Made by a program: the position numbers and the translations under genes. Below, piece by piece: positions 12,301 through 25,243 of a stretch of 64,000 nt of DNA (positions within the stretch are counted from its first letter, which is position 1; each line of letters starts with the position of its first letter). This stretch comes from Siderastrea siderea. Lineage: Eukaryota; Cnidaria; Anthozoa; Scleractinia; Rhizangiidae. The notes beneath the pieces are model-generated. The model was not told the origin of the DNA, made no database searches, and worked only from the letters and a program-made list of their open reading frames with translations. Location: NCBI GenBank assembly GCA_964030785.1, contig OZ034970.1:35839943-35903942 (forward strand), given 5' to 3'.

Positions 12301-13272
12301 TTACCATTTCTTTCTCTCCTGAGTATGGCGTTCGGTTTGACGAAAGCTTTCTCTCACCTGGAGCAGAGAAGTACAGCAACAGTGAAGTATGTATTCCGTT
12401 TTATCGCATCGTGTCTCGGAATTTTCATTTGACGGCTTTCAGCTAGTATTGATAATATGAACAGAGTAGTGGTTGTTTCCGCGTTTTACGAAACAAAAAG
12501 AATAGCAGACGAACAAGTATTTTTCGCCAAGAATGATCGACAACAAGTCAACCGATAATTCGGTAAAGTTAACGGTAAACTGATGTTTGGCGACTGACCC
12601 GCAATCAAGTCGTGATAACGATTTTCAGTTTATTCATTCATTGTTTAATTCTTAAGTCGTTTTATTGATCTCTGACATTGACATCAAAGGATCTGACTAC
12701 TTTTATAACAAATGTTCTTCGCTTTAAAATTCACTGCTGTTTAGAGATAAAATTTGCTGCTAATCTCAAATATTTATCACTTCTGGAACTAAATTAAATT
12801 ACAAAATACTCCTTTGTTTATAAACGGTTTTATTTATATCTTTATTCTAAAGAATAAAACTGAAGGTGTTTCTCTTAATTGCCCAAGGCTTTTTACGCAG
12901 AAAATTGGTGATAAATGCGAAGAGAATATTTCCGGATACCACCTGAAATGGGAAAGGATTCAAACATGCAGCATATTTTGGTACATGACAACCTCGTCGT
13001 ATTTTGAATTTTCATTCAGTTTCAGCTCAGACAGAGCAACCATTGCATGTACAATACTGGAACCTTCAAGTTAGCAGTCGTGTAAGCCTAGAAGATATAT
13101 CGTAGCCTATGATTTTCTTATTTTGCCGACATTTGCGTGACTTTTTGCAAATTGCCGTTATGGGAAATTTGCATACCGAGGATCGTGCAAGCAGAAGAAA
13201 TTTTGATTGGCTGTTTTGTTGAATGTCTATCAATCAAAAAAGTGGGCGGTAGACGTTCCGTAGAAGAATTGT
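9391..13272. other. Repeat-rich non-coding stretch
   Basis: It contains a patch with AAGATGGCGGCTCAAAATTC and TGACGTCA-type words at about 10115-10230, a duplicated 65-75 base block (CTAATAACTGGCCAGAAATG and CTGATAAATGGCCAGAAATG) at 10850-10985, and a hairpin ATCATGCCCTCC...GGAGGGCATGAT at 11997-12043. No coding region is supported except the weak exon candidate at 12185-12390. Confidence 0.4.
12185..12390 (+). other. Possible spliced exon, weak
   Basis: A plus-strand frame stays open here and reads SRRSRRIVTISFSPEYGVRF and then DESFLSPGAEKYSNSE, ending at a good donor (GAA/GTATGT at about 12388). Upstream are two inverted CCAAT words (GATTGG at 12096 and 12136). There is no ATG in this frame, so it would need an upstream exon. 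I do not recognise a family. It could be chance. Confidence 0.2.
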
Positions 13273-13344
13273 ATCAGGCTCTATTTTTCGTTTCGCCCGT
13301 CCCGCCTGAATGTTTCACCGAGCGAAACGAAAATAGAGCCTGAT
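13273..13344. repeat. Hairpin with 23-base arms
   Basis: ATCAGGCTCTATTTTTCGTT at the left is mirrored by AACGAAAATAGAGCCTGAT at the right with a loop of about 25 bases. It is a likely remnant of a small foldback element. Confidence 0.6.
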
Positions 13345-14493
13345 CGCAGGTTAAGCTCATCGCTACTTCCAGTATCTGATAACAAGGTGAATAATGCACG
13401 AAAGACGTTTTTCAAAGAAGATGTTAGAAAACAAATTACTACTTCATCTGCACAAAAGTCCCTTCCGTAACCTCTCAATTAGACACTGACAGGATACCCA
13501 GCTGGCTATTTGTGGGCCTGGTGCTCTTTTAACTGTTAATGGGCTCCTGGTTCAGTCCAACAAAATTCCGATGTAATTAACAGAACGAATCAGTTAGTAA
13601 TCGAGAGCTGTAAAGGCTATAGACGAAGGAGTAAATTTGCCGATGAAAATCTGTTTTGGACATTACTGTGCTTGTGTCGTTACTGTGGCTGACTTAAACT
13701 GGTGAAAATGGAAAATAAAAGGACAAATAACTGAATAAACAGCGTGCATAATGACGTGTTTCTACGGTCTTTTACCGCATCATAGTTCTGCCATGAAACA
13801 GTTAAACAGGTAAACTTGAAAATGGCCACCGAAATTATTGAGGAGAAAACGAAATTGTGGTTAAATGATTCGAGCAGTGTAGTTGAATTAGTTAGATATC
13901 TAATTTACATAATTTTGACACGATCTCCTGAATTCAGTTAAATCAGCCCGAGAAATGTTTACGTTTTGTTTTGATGGGAAATTAAACATGCAAACAAAAC
14001 TAAAATGACAATTTAACACTGTATCAAGTTAATTTTGCTTCATTTTTCCAATAACAGTCTTTATAGTCTGAATGGCGGCCATGTTGAAAAATTCCCTCCC
14101 CCCCCCCTTCCCAGCTGCCACAGCTCCTATCGAGATTGCCTCTAATCTTTAAAACGTTCCCTACGATACCTAGTATTAGTATGACAAGTTTCATGCTTTC
14201 ATCGTAAAGTGCAGAATAGTTTCACCTATCTGCTAGACTACTAAGAGAACAAACAGTGAATCCACGAAAAGGTATTCATAAAATAGTAAATTTTAGTCTT
14301 ATACTTCTAAGCGAGAAAAAGAAATATAAAAACATAACAGAATATTAAATTTTTAGTTTTAAGCTGACTAATGATTTACAAAAATTTTTGTTTGTAGTAG
14401 CAAATCTACTGTTACTTTGCAAATATATACATAGAAGCTGTTTATGTTAATAAATAGCAGCAGCAATAGTATCATCTTATAATCTGATGGAGC
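13345..14493. other. No recognised gene
   Basis: AT-rich DNA with a C-run at about 14095-14107. I see nothing supportable. Confidence 0.4.
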
Positions 14494-15569
14494 TTAAAGA
14501 GCCAGTGTCACCCAAGGTGCTTTGCGCGGTTGTGTTTTTGTTTTGAAGTTTGGCTGGCGCGTTTGCCGGACGTTTTGCAAATTATACGATATATACCCTG
14601 CTGCACTGGCCTTTCAGCAAGCTGATATTTACAGTAATAGCCTCTGAAAATAGTAATATCTTCATCGCTAGATGTTACCGGAGAAAAAAACTCTAGATCT
14701 GACTTTGTAGTCAACGCGTGTGGAGCTTTTATAACAACCGATCGATTGATCTATCGATCGATGGATCGATCTCGATGGACGTAAAACCAGAGTAGCCACT
14801 TCCACTCGATATAAAAATAATAAGACAAAAACAAGTAGCAAGAATATTGACGTCTTCATCGCTAGATGTCACTGGAGAAAACTACTCAAGATCTGACTTT
14901 GCATTCAATACGTATACATGGATCTATTACAGTCCGATCGATTGATTGCGCGATCGATCGCATCGACCGATGTCGATGGACGCAAAACCAGAATAGCCAC
15001 TTACACTTTTTGTAAAAATAAAACATAAACAGACGGTGAGCACAAGGAAGAATTAAGCAAAACAGCACAAGCTCATTACCATAAGCATTATTTTGGAGCA
15101 AGCCCGTAGCTACTGTTATTTTGTGGTAAATCAACGCTCCTTCTGTTTTCATTCGGCAACGAATGTAGCACTATTTCGGCAAATACAGTGTCAGTGCTTT
15201 TGCTGAAACCTGTAAATGTTTTTCTTTCCCTCCGCTACTGATACACGGACCTCTTCAGCCGTACAACTTTGGCAGAGCCCGTAAGACTCGGCCTTCGCCT
15301 CAACTTTCCTGAACCCTACGAGGCATTCAATTTAAAGATCTCCTTCTCCACCGCGAAAACACTTCAGAATTCGGAAATATACAACGAAATCGATACGGCG
15401 ACACTTAAATGTCAAGTCAAAATTCACACTAGTGCTTTCGGATCGTTAACGGCAGCGATGGAAGAAGATACAAATCAGACTTCACGACAATCAAGACAAT
15501 GGCGTATTTTTCATATATGAAAAATGTACCTCCGCGCGCAAAGCACTTTGGGTGACACTGGCTCTTTAA
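14494..15569. mobile_element. TTAA-flanked MITE (piggyBac-type ends), copy 1
   Basis: The element at 14498-15565 starts AGAGCCAGTGTCACCCAA and ends with the exact complement TTGGGTGACACTGGCTCT. A TTAA lies at each side (14494-14497 and 15566-15569), which is the target of piggyBac transposases. A second copy in the opposite orientation is at 44032-45096. The inside holds a module repeated two to three times (CATCGCTAGATGT, AGATCTGACTTTG, GATCGATCGAT and ACCAGAGTAGCCACTT). Three frames stay open in both copies (see findings), but no transposase is encoded, so it is non-autonomous. Confidence 0.85.
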
Positions 15570-16149
15570 TGAGGATTCCAGCTGCCAATGAAAGCCTGGG
15601 AAATAGCCAGAATCCTTTAAGTACTCCACATACTGATTGCATTCCATATTTCTTATAAAGCTACCTGACTAGAAAATTTGTACATTGGTTCAACGTGACA
15701 TCCTGTATGGCTCACATTGTAGTTAGCCTGGCAAACATAATCCATGATTCACAAAGACATTTAGCCCTTCACTGAATAAAGGATTGCTAAAGGTACCATT
15801 TTTGCATTGATCGCCATCTTCGTTCGCCATCTCGGAAATTACCCATACGATACAGGTAACTCGTGTCTTTCCCAGGGCCCTCTCATTCAACCCATCTGTC
15901 GTCGAGATGTATTCTGGGTAATTTTCAAGATGGACGGAAAAACTTTTAAAGAAAAGGAAGAGAACTCGTGCAAAAATTTAAGGTTAAATCGAGAAGTTTC
16001 GAAATGGATCACATGCAGGTTTAAAGAGGGATTTTCCAAAATACAGGAACTGCTGTCTTTGCGAAAAGGCATCAACGTTCATTTTCAAGGCAATTGGTGT
16101 TTTCATTTCTGACAGTGACAACAAACAAGGGAAACCATCAGTGAAGTGC

Positions 16150-16150
16150 A

Positions 16151-16196
<46 letters not shown>

Positions 16197-16222
16197 TTGA
16201 TGATGATGATGATGATGATGAT
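16150..16222. repeat. (GAT)n microsatellite
   Basis: An almost uninterrupted GAT trinucleotide array. Confidence 0.9.
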
Positions 16223-16520
16223 CATACAGCCACCTAACGGGGTAGTATGGTGTCTGATTGCTATATAATTAATAGAGAACACGACTCCATATCCATACTT
16301 AAGCTTGTCCAATTAGGAAAAAATTCAATTCCTTAATTTAAATAAGATTTAGCTTCATTCAATTTTAGAGCTCATCTGAAATTTTTCGTTTAATTTTTTC
16401 GTAATTGGACAACATGGAGCCTTATTATATATATACAAGACATACAAAGATTGCAAGGCATCTATTCCATGTAAGTTACTAAAGCATATCATATGTTTTA
16501 ATCCTTATCACCTCAACGTT

Positions 16521-16522
16521 AG

Positions 16523-16605
<83 letters not shown>

Positions 16606-16612
16606 CTCTGTC
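16521..16612. repeat. (CTAT)n microsatellite
   Basis: A perfect tetranucleotide array of more than 20 units ending in TCTGTCTGT. Confidence 0.95.
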
Positions 16613-16689
16613 TGTAGTGTTAGTTTTGGTGCTCTTACCGATTTCACGACAAGACGAACTAATGGGATATTTCAATAGGCATCCCTGGT

Positions 16690-16905
16690 GAGTTGCAAGA
16701 ACAAGAAATTCGAGTCATCGGGGTAAATTTTGATCAAAGGTTCGAACGAAATTTAGTTCGAGTTAGTGGGGAATTCGCGTTATCCGAGGTCAAGTTAACC
16801 GAGTAAAAGTGACTGAAAAGTGGGGTCAAAACCAAGGGAAATGGGACTTCGAGTTAGCAGGCAGTTTGAGTTGTCCGAGTTCGAGTTACCGGGGTTCTAC
16901 TGTAT
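16690..16905. mobile_element. Fragment resembling a pogo/Tigger-type MITE
   Basis: The right end reads GAGTTACCGGGGTTCTACTGTA, with preceding phrases of the type TTCGAGTTAGTGGGG and GAGTTGTCCGAG. The end shape GTTCTACTGTA and the TTCGAGTTAG words are typical of pogo/Tigger non-autonomous elements. A related fragment (TTTTGGTTCGAGTTAGCG) is at 18590-18620. The left end is not clear. Confidence 0.5.
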
Positions 16906-17879
16906 AAATATTAAACTTAGTGTAATTGAAAAAGAAGTTGTCAAAGCTTTCTACAGCACTATTTCTGGTCTTGACTCTAGCACAAGTTCGAAACGCTGTA
17001 ATGGCTAATGTTTGTCCGATACATAATCATGTTTGAACTGTGTTGAATGAACGCTGTATTTTCAGTGGAATCTCTCACACTGTACATAATTTCCTGGATT
17101 AAAATGCCCAGTTCGTTCTGGTTTCATGAAGCAAAAACATCGCAGTGACGTTAGTGGCTTTTACTGGGTAAAATTGAAAGTCTTTCAGGCACAGGCCTAT
17201 AAACCTTCACTTTCCAAGAACGCAAATGACTACAATATATGCTAATTTTCTAAAATACCACTTGAAAGTGAGAACCGACAGCACCAAAGGGAAGTACTTC
17301 TGAGTATCTTTCAGTTGTGTGGTCAAAGCTGACGCTTTCATCCACAGTTTCAAGAGAGAGAGAGAGCTACTTTGAACAGTATAATAAACAGCACCACCGG
17401 AAAGTAGGAGAGTGGAACCCATTAATTACCGGCAGGATAACTTTGTTTTCACAAAAAAAAAGAACAGCTGTTTAAGCTAAGCCGTAAATTGGTTGGATTC
17501 CAGCCAGTTCTCTGTTGCTTCTCTAAATTTGCACTATCCATAACAAAATTAATGCTAGTTTCTCGAACTAGCCTTTTTTTAAACGTGTATGTCGTCTATA
17601 CCTTGGATTATGCAAACACTGGTTGTTTTCTAATATTAATCAGCCAAATATTTAATTTGTCTTAACATAAATTGCGACCTATTACTGAAACCAAACAGTA
17701 AAACAGTGTTTATTTTTAAATGTTTCACCAATTATGAACCTGAAAACGTAATAGGTTGTTCAAAAAATGGGGATGAAAGAGAAAAATAAGCCTGTGTTCT
17801 TATTTGAATGGTAAAATGGCATTATAAACAAAGTCACAGTGAAGAATTGCTCAAAAGATCTTTCATTTCATGAACGTTC

Positions 17880-18265
17880 GCGCCTTAGGATTTCATTCAC
17901 AGACTTCAAAGTTAGAGCCACCTTGTATAGCATGACAAACAGCACCACTGGAAAACACTGCTCAGTGGTTTGAAAGGTCACACTTTTAGAGTTCTATCCG
18001 CATACCGAAAAGTTAGGGGCGCCTTGCACAGCATAATTAACAGCATGACAGGAAAGTACTGCTCAGTAACTTTCATTTGAATGGTCACACATTGGGAATT
18101 TATCCACAATCTCAAAAGTTAGAACCACCTTGCACAGCATAATTAACAGCACCATAGGAAAGCACTACTCAGTATAGCTATCACTGGAATGGGCACCCAT
18201 CATGCAGGATCTTTAGGATTACATTCCAGGAGTCAAAGCTACAACTGTAGAATCACCTTGTACAA
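17880..18265. repeat. About 104-bp tandem repeat
   Basis: Three to four diverged units carry the phrases AAGTTAGAGCCACCTTG, CAGCATAATTAACAGCACCA, GGAAAGTACTGCTCAGTA and GGTCACAC. Anchor phrases at about 17939, 18041 and 18147 give a period near 104 bases. A diverged unit also appears at 17275-17405. Confidence 0.7.
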
Positions 18266-19283
18266 GTAGAAAGTCTCGAAAAATGGTTCAAAATAAATTT
18301 TTTGTTGTGGAATATGTTTTGCATCATTACACTTTGACAAGCAAGGTTCGAGATTTAGAGAGTAAAATTATAAAGGAAACTATCTGGTACCCGTGAACAA
18401 TCCGCCCCTCAACAACACGATTAGTCCTTTAATTGTTTTTTGTTTTGTTTTGTTTTTTTTAGTTTAGTACGCCTCTCGCGACTTCGTCGCTCGCTCGTTC
18501 GCTTCGCGACCTCATTGAAGCTCGCTTCGCTCGCTTTACTGTTCGAGTTATTGAGAGTAAAATTACACTACTGTATGGAGCAAATCCAGGGAAAATCAAT
18601 TTTGGTTCGAGTTAGCGCGAGCTTTGAGATACCGAAGATCCGACCGCCCCACCCCTGGGCCAAGGTTGGGGAAGGAAGGGGGCTTATCAGATTTGACAGC
18701 ACACTTTGCTGGTGGGGGTGGGGGATTTCCCAAGATTTGCCATGTTCAATTTACTTTAATCTGTCAAAAAGAGTGACGGGCTGTGCGACTCCCACGCGCG
18801 TGTTTTAGCCTTTTAAAATGGCTTTAAGCCAGTGGTTGTAACTGCAATTATGATTTGTGTTATTAAGATGTTTCGATACAGTTTTTTTGGGACCATAACT
18901 AACTATTTGAATCGGCTCTCAGACAGTCTTCTCCTTGTCAGATTAACGTGAAATTTGCACTGCTTGATTATTTTGGATTGAACTTTAGCGTGGTTTTCAT
19001 TTTGTGAAAATTGATATTTCCATGACAACGAGAATGTATGTTGACTAGCATACGAAACGTCAAGTTTATCAAAATGCGTATATTCACAATGTTTATCACC
19101 GCTGTTTGTGTTTTATTCTTAATCAAGCTACGATGGCCTAAGAACAAAAGTTTATAAACAAAAATCTTTGAAAACAGTAATATTGAAATTTTGCGATATA
19201 CAAGAACAAAAAAAATCTGTATGTTTGTTTTGAAGTAAATCACAAAAACACTTTTAACCTTTGTTTTTGCCTAATAATTTGCT

Positions 19284-21843
19284 TGCGTTACATATTCACA
19301 ATTGGCAAGTATTATAATAAAATGCTTATGCAGGTATCAATATTTAGACGAAGAGAGGAGGATACGGGCAAAGGTGCAGCATTTGAACACTTCTACTGTC
19401 CCCTCTCTGGGGAATTTGACTTCAACTTTTGCCCCATGCTGCGGACATTTGAATTTGACTGTGCGGAGGACTGGGTTCATTTGAATTTAACCCTGCAAAG
19501 TACTGGGTCCTAAACTCGTGTTCCAGGAGACTCCATCTTCGAACATTGAAGTCAAAGATTGGTACGCGTGTAACGATGGCACGTAATAAATATACTTCTA
19601 TAATGCAATAGCGCTACAACTTCCATCTCGTATTCAGTATAACGTAAAGGTTGTTTGAAGAATATTGTAATTTGATCTTGGTTAAATCAAAGCTGGATTT
19701 TCAGCCTTTTTTCAGGCCCGTAACCAGGATTTTATGTGTATGTGTGTGTGTGTCTGTCTGTCTGTCTGTCTGTCTGTGGGGGGGCAGCGGCGGCTAATGA
19801 GGCCAAAGTGGACCAAACTGCCAAAATGTATTTTTGATTGTCTGATCCGTTTCTTAAGGAAAGTAGCAATACATGGGAAATTGTAACCGCAAAGTACACG
19901 GTAGGAACTGAATATTGAATACGTTTTTCGAATGAAATTGTTTGAATACAGATATAAACAACTGTTTATACGATGTAAAATAGTTCATCAAAATACTGCG
20001 GGACTAATCCTTCAGGATCGTCCCGAGCTCCAGCCCGGCTCCGTGGGTGTTTGGTGGCAAACAGATTTACCACCTCATCCAAATTAATTTTAACTTGATA
20101 GTAGATGTGCATTAGTGCTAGGGACGACTGCCTTTCTTTGCCCATGCAAATGTCGCCGTGGAGAGCCGCTAAGAAGTTGCTTGTATTCCTAATACTGTAA
20201 TAATAATAATAACTTTATTTACGTGTCAAAATTGATCTAGCTCGCTGTAAAGACAGGGTGCTATTTGGGGACACACTATCCACAGAAAAGGATGGCGTCT
20301 GAAACACATTTAATGATGTGCCTACTTCTGATAATATTCTTCCTCTTCTCGTCATCTAATCGGTTATTCACGTTTTACTCTGGGTTTTCAATAGAATTAA
20401 GGAAGGATTCTGTGGCGATCATTGTGTCGTGATGGTACTTCATTTGCTCATGCCTTTTTGCCTTTTCTTGAAGCTCATACCATTTTATGAAAGGCTTGTT
20501 AACAAAAGCTCCTTTATCTTTCCTGCAATACATAGGTATCATCAAAGCACAATGTTTACAGAATGCGCCATCTACTGTAGACCATCCGTGGGTACTGAGG
20601 TGTCCTGGGTACTGAGGTTAATCGACGGCACAAAGTGACTTTTAATCAAGGAACCAAATTCCTCAGAGGTCGACGAAATCTTCCCGATGTTATTATTTTT
20701 TTTTTGTTGCATCACTGGTTCTACGTGATGTCGCGTTAGATACCATCAGTATTCTAAGGTACGAGAGCTTTCGCAGCCTCTACAATTTTATTAACAGTGT
20801 GCAATTGTTAAGAAAGCACACATCGGCTTCTCATAGAATATTGACATCAGGAAATGACGATAAGAGATCAGTAGAGACATAAAATTAAATGTCCTCTTTG
20901 TGACTCGAAAACGTCTTTTTTGGTGGTTTGGGATGCCTGTGGATTTCCAGAAGGCGCTGCTTTAGATTAACCCTCCCCCCCCCCCAGTTTCTCTCCGAAT
21001 TGTTATTCTGTGTTCCCTTACTAGCTCTTTATTAAGCGATGTAATCAGTTTTGCTTCATATTGAGGAATAGCGAGTTTATCTCAGAGCATACTACTGGGA
21101 TCAAGACTGGTGGACATCGCGAAAATAAGCGTGATCTTCCTTCTATATTTTGCTGTAAAAGTTAACTGAGATAGATCTGAATCTGAAATCGTGGTCTCAG
21201 CCGGCTGTTGACGCAGACTGTGCTGTCATTGTCAGTGTCTGATGGCTCTTGACGGGGCACTTTACTGACCCATGTCTGCCATGTATGGAGATTGGCAAGG
21301 TTTAGCTGCAGCCTTCCTATTTCTGTTTTCTTGTTCTCTTCTACCGGCCCATAAGGTATTACACACAAAAAACTGATTTTGCATCTTCGGGCGTTTATGC
21401 GCTGGTACAAATAGAGAATACTACCCTACGCGTTAGCAGACGTGTCTGACAAAAATCGTGTCGTGAGATCGCTCCCTTGTCAATGGCTCGCTCGCTCGTC
21501 GTTAATTTCATTATCCATTATCCACTATCCTTCCGCCATCTTTGCGCTCATTGAAACGTTCTGAGTGGCTAGGGATACTAGAGTACAGCTGGTTTTAGTT
21601 CGCCAGTGAATACACTACTACTATTTCCACCGTTTGGTTTTGTTTAACTATCACTGTTAAGTTTTAAAGATTTATTAGTATTCTTCTCTAATTAACCGAC
21701 TGTACTCCTTAGCTCCGTAGTAATCTACAGTGCAACAAAGAACAAACAAACAAGATAAAAATCACGAAGTAATGAACCACGCATGACTTTGAATATATTA
21801 GCATTTTATTATAATACTTGCCAAATGTGAATATGTAACGCAA
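19284..21843. mobile_element. Possible 2.5-kb element bounded by about 45-bp inverted repeats
   Basis: The left arm contains GCGTTACATATTCACAATTG then GCAAGTATTATAATAAAATG; the right arm near 21797-21843 is its complement with a few changes. No transposase is visible inside, and the target duplication is unclear. It could be one element or two copies of one end in opposite orientations. Confidence 0.35.
19735..19786. repeat. TG and TCTG microsatellite
   Basis: A TG run followed by (TCTG)n and a G-run. Confidence 0.85.
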
Positions 21844-21884
21844 ACTTTTCCGTCGGTTCATACGTCCTCTTTAACGCCCGACGT

Positions 21885-22040
21885 AGCCAATCGAACGTTC
21901 GGTAATCGAACTCAGTCGAACCTCAATCGTTCGATTGATTTGGATTGGGCTTGGCATTTGAACGTAATCGAACTCACCCAGACGTTTTGCCAATCGAACA
22001 CATCAATCGAACACTTCTTTAATCGAAAAGAATCGAACTC
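21885..22040. repeat. Cluster of AATCGAAC words
   Basis: The words AATCGAAC, CAATCGAAC and CAATCGTTCG recur about ten times at irregular spacing in both orientations. No gene is present. Confidence 0.5.
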
Positions 22041-22262
22041 TAGACCAATAGAGCTTTGTCCTTGGCCCTGCGCTTTGTCATTCCAAACCGGTTTCATTTC
22101 GTTTCAAACAGTGCGTTACAGGCAAATAAGCTATGTGTAAGCTTCTATTTCACTTATGTACACCCGACGTACACAGAAAAGATGTCGCAAGTGAAACTTC
22201 AATTTTCGAAGTGGTTGTCAAAGGCTATACCGAGTGCTCTTTCGTCATCGACACAGTTCCTT

Positions 22263-22754
22263 TAATGCATCAGTCAATTCCAGCAGTGCCCATCCCCCCC
22301 GGGCTTTAGTGGGGCATTTTTCCCCATTGTCCGTCCCGGGGGCCGGGCATTAGTCAACCTCGGGGCATTTGACGGTCTCATGATTTTCACGTCACAGTAC
22401 TGTCACTTCCGTTCAGTGATAAGTTTATCGGGCAAGGACGATAAATTTGATATAAACTTTGTCTTAGAAGGACAAAATGAGATGGTAGATACACAAAACG
22501 AATGGTCATAGGAGCAATACAGAGAAATAAGACTTGTTTGAGACTTGGTTTGGCCTGATTTAGCTTTGATTAGAACGAAGGTAAGCCCCAGAAAACTAAG
22601 GAATCAACTCATTTTTTTACCTGTACCCTGGAGCATTTGAACAGCTTAGTTGTATCCCCGCCGTGGGGCATTTGCCAGTTTGTTTTCAAAAACTCGTAAT
22701 GCCCGGGGGTCGGCCCGGGGGGGATGGGCACTGTTGGAAATGACTGATGCATAA
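22263..22754. mobile_element. Harbinger-type MITE with TAA target duplication
   Basis: The element at 22266-22751 has a left end TGCATCAGTCAATTCCAGCA then GTGCCCATCCCCCCCGGGC, and a complementary right end GCCCGGGGGGGATGGGCAC then TGTTGGAAATGACTGATGCA. It is flanked by TAA (22263-22265 and 22752-22754), a three-base target typical of PIF/Harbinger elements. No coding capacity. Confidence 0.8.
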
Positions 22755-22932
22755 CTCGTTCGGGACTTCTGCAGCAATCACCGGTCAGTATAATCCCAGG
22801 TATATAAAGGCAGTTTAGTTTGCTGTGCCGTTAAAGTTGCTCAGTAAGTTGACTGATTAAAAAGTACATATGTTTTTTTTACACCTGGCTCACATAGTTA
22901 TAAGAGGGAAATCTCTCTGTTTCAGCCTAGTA

Positions 22933-23010
22933 CCCAGGCGTTCTCCTCCCGCTCACTCGACTGCAAAATGTCGTGACGTCACCGAATGAGGTCACCAGAG
23001 AACGCCTAGG
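22933..23010. repeat. Short inverted repeat, CTAGGCGTTCTC family, copy 2
   Basis: CCAGGCGTTCTC at the left is mirrored by GAGAACGCCTAGG at the right. It has the same leading phrase (AGCCTAGTACC) as the copy at 5804-5865 and a TGACGTCAC in the loop. Confidence 0.55.
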
Positions 23011-25243
23011 AAAAAAGCCAAAACAACCCCTGAATTTCACGTTTTTGTCTCTGATTTAAATCCGATATTTTTGCCCTCCGAGAGCAGGTACAGGGATAAG
23101 AAAAGCATTTTTTGGAAGTACCAACCTCGTTCAACCTGACTGAAGGGCAAAGCTGAGGAATTTTTATGTAGGTTTGAAGAAAAATCTGTTGGAAAAAGCG
23201 AAGCGGTCCAGAGACTTGATCGACTGAAGGTAATTATATTTTTAAAATAGCTTCATGATCAACATTTTAATTGTATCTTTTCGTTCTGAATTATTGCTGA
23301 ATCCATTCTTCCTTTGGTGCCTCGATGTACTAAATCTTTTGCTCCGATTGACTGCCAAAATTACAGTCTGGAAGCCCTAAAAATAGTAGAGAAATAGCGA
23401 AGCTATAGACATTTGCTCATCGTGTCAGCTGTCTTGTTCATATATCTCAGCATGTCTTAGATATTTTTCTCATCATTTTTACGTAACGTGTTGAAATTTT
23501 TTGCTTTGTTGACTTATGTACTTACATAGAGTTGTCATATATACAAAACCAGTCTCAACTTAAAATAACTTGTTTAGATCTTAAGTGTATTTCATGAACA
23601 TTAACTACATGTAACAGCCTAACAACTCATTTCACTTGAGAAACTTTTGTCAAGCCCTTGCCATGCTCCAGGTTTATGACCTGAAATTGAGCACCCAAAA
23701 GGCAAATAATACTGTGCACAATTGGCCGAAACCATTATCTCCACATCATACAAAATTTCCTTTCACTTTGCCTGTTCAAGACACTTCGGACGTAGCGAGA
23801 GGGATGGAAAACTATCAAGAATATAGAAATTAGGCACATTTTCTCCTTTTGATAGAGTGCTTCTGTCACTTGCATGCTTGGGTTATTACTTTGGGATTTG
23901 TTCAGCATAGTCCTTAACTTCAAATTTTTTAGAGGTTGCAGTTAATGTTTTAATTTCATTTTCAATCCTGAAGTACATCCCAGTTGTAAGAGATTCCCAA
24001 TCACACCAGAATAAAACAGCAAAGGTTATGTTTTATTGTTTTATTTGACGATGTTGCAGCACTTTTTGTTTTAAGAGCTTATTTCCTTACACAGCTAGGC
24101 CATGCTTTCAGGTATTATCTTTGGTGACTAGAGGTTTTCATCTTGCAATTTCAAAGTCGTTGCAGTACCAGACAATTACGTTACAAACCTGCCCTCTGTC
24201 AACTTTTGTCACACAACATAAGCAAATCCAAAAGAGCAAAAATCAGATCCTTGGCTGCATGAAAACAGATTACTCTCTTTGCTTTTCCCAAAAAGTGATA
24301 TTGTTTTTGAGCACCCATCAACACCATCAATCCTGTGGGATACAACTGGGGACATAGACTTATGGGGAAGGGTGGTAATTGCAAAAAAGTGGGGGCAGAA
24401 CTATACCCCCAACATATACCTATGGGCCAGTGCTAAACCCTCAAAAATGCCATGATAATTTCTTAACCAAATGATGCCAAGTTTGTGTTTATCTCAGCAA
24501 ACCCAAACGTACCATATTGTACTCCAAAAGATACTTGGCAGTTCTTTTAATTAACAAAAATGCCAAAATCACAAATTCCAAATCTAAAACGTGTTCACAC
24601 TGGCATTGTTCACTTTGTCTGAAGGGCTCTTATCAGGGCTATTGCAATTTTGATATCAGTGAAATGAAATCTTGATAAATTGCACCGGATTCAATGAGGC
24701 CATCCCACTGTGATGGATGCCAATAAATGTTTTATTTCTCAGTCATTAAAACTATTGAAAGACTTAACAAATTAAACACAGTGTATAGTGTCAGTCTTTC
24801 TGAAGACCATCCAAACTCATCTAATAACTTCATATCACAGGAATGCTTTATTGTCTTGTTATTATTCACTTAAGAATTGCCTCAATTGTGCGAAGTCCTA
24901 GATTCTCAAAGATAACATTTTTTAGTAAATAAAGGATAAAGGTCAATCCGAGTAACCGCATTTCGAGCCAAATATATAGCCAACAGAATACAAGTTTGAT
25001 GGCAAATTTGGAACATTTTTAGGCGGCGGGACGTGCCTAGGCACGTCGCTACCGTCTCATAAAATGCAACGCCATTCCTGAATTGTCGGAAGTCAGTAGA
25101 CTTAGAGCGCTTGCCATTTGTCAGAACTGGCCGGCCAGGGAGAACTGGTTCCCATTGCGCTAAATGGAAAGCCGAAAGGCTGGTTTGCGTGACCACTTGC
25201 GTGGGCCTTGCGTGTTGTACGCGCAAGGGCTTTTGTAAACAAT
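23011..25243. other. No recognised gene
   Basis: Short frames occur on both strands without motifs. A TGCCTAGGCACGT palindrome lies at about 25033. I see nothing supportable. Confidence 0.4.

Noticed and set aside
15807..16112. 101-codon frame as a gene
   Set aside because: No motif, no splice or promoter support, and no homology to other parts of the window.
16103..16312. Isoleucine-run frame
   Set aside because: It translates the GAT microsatellite.
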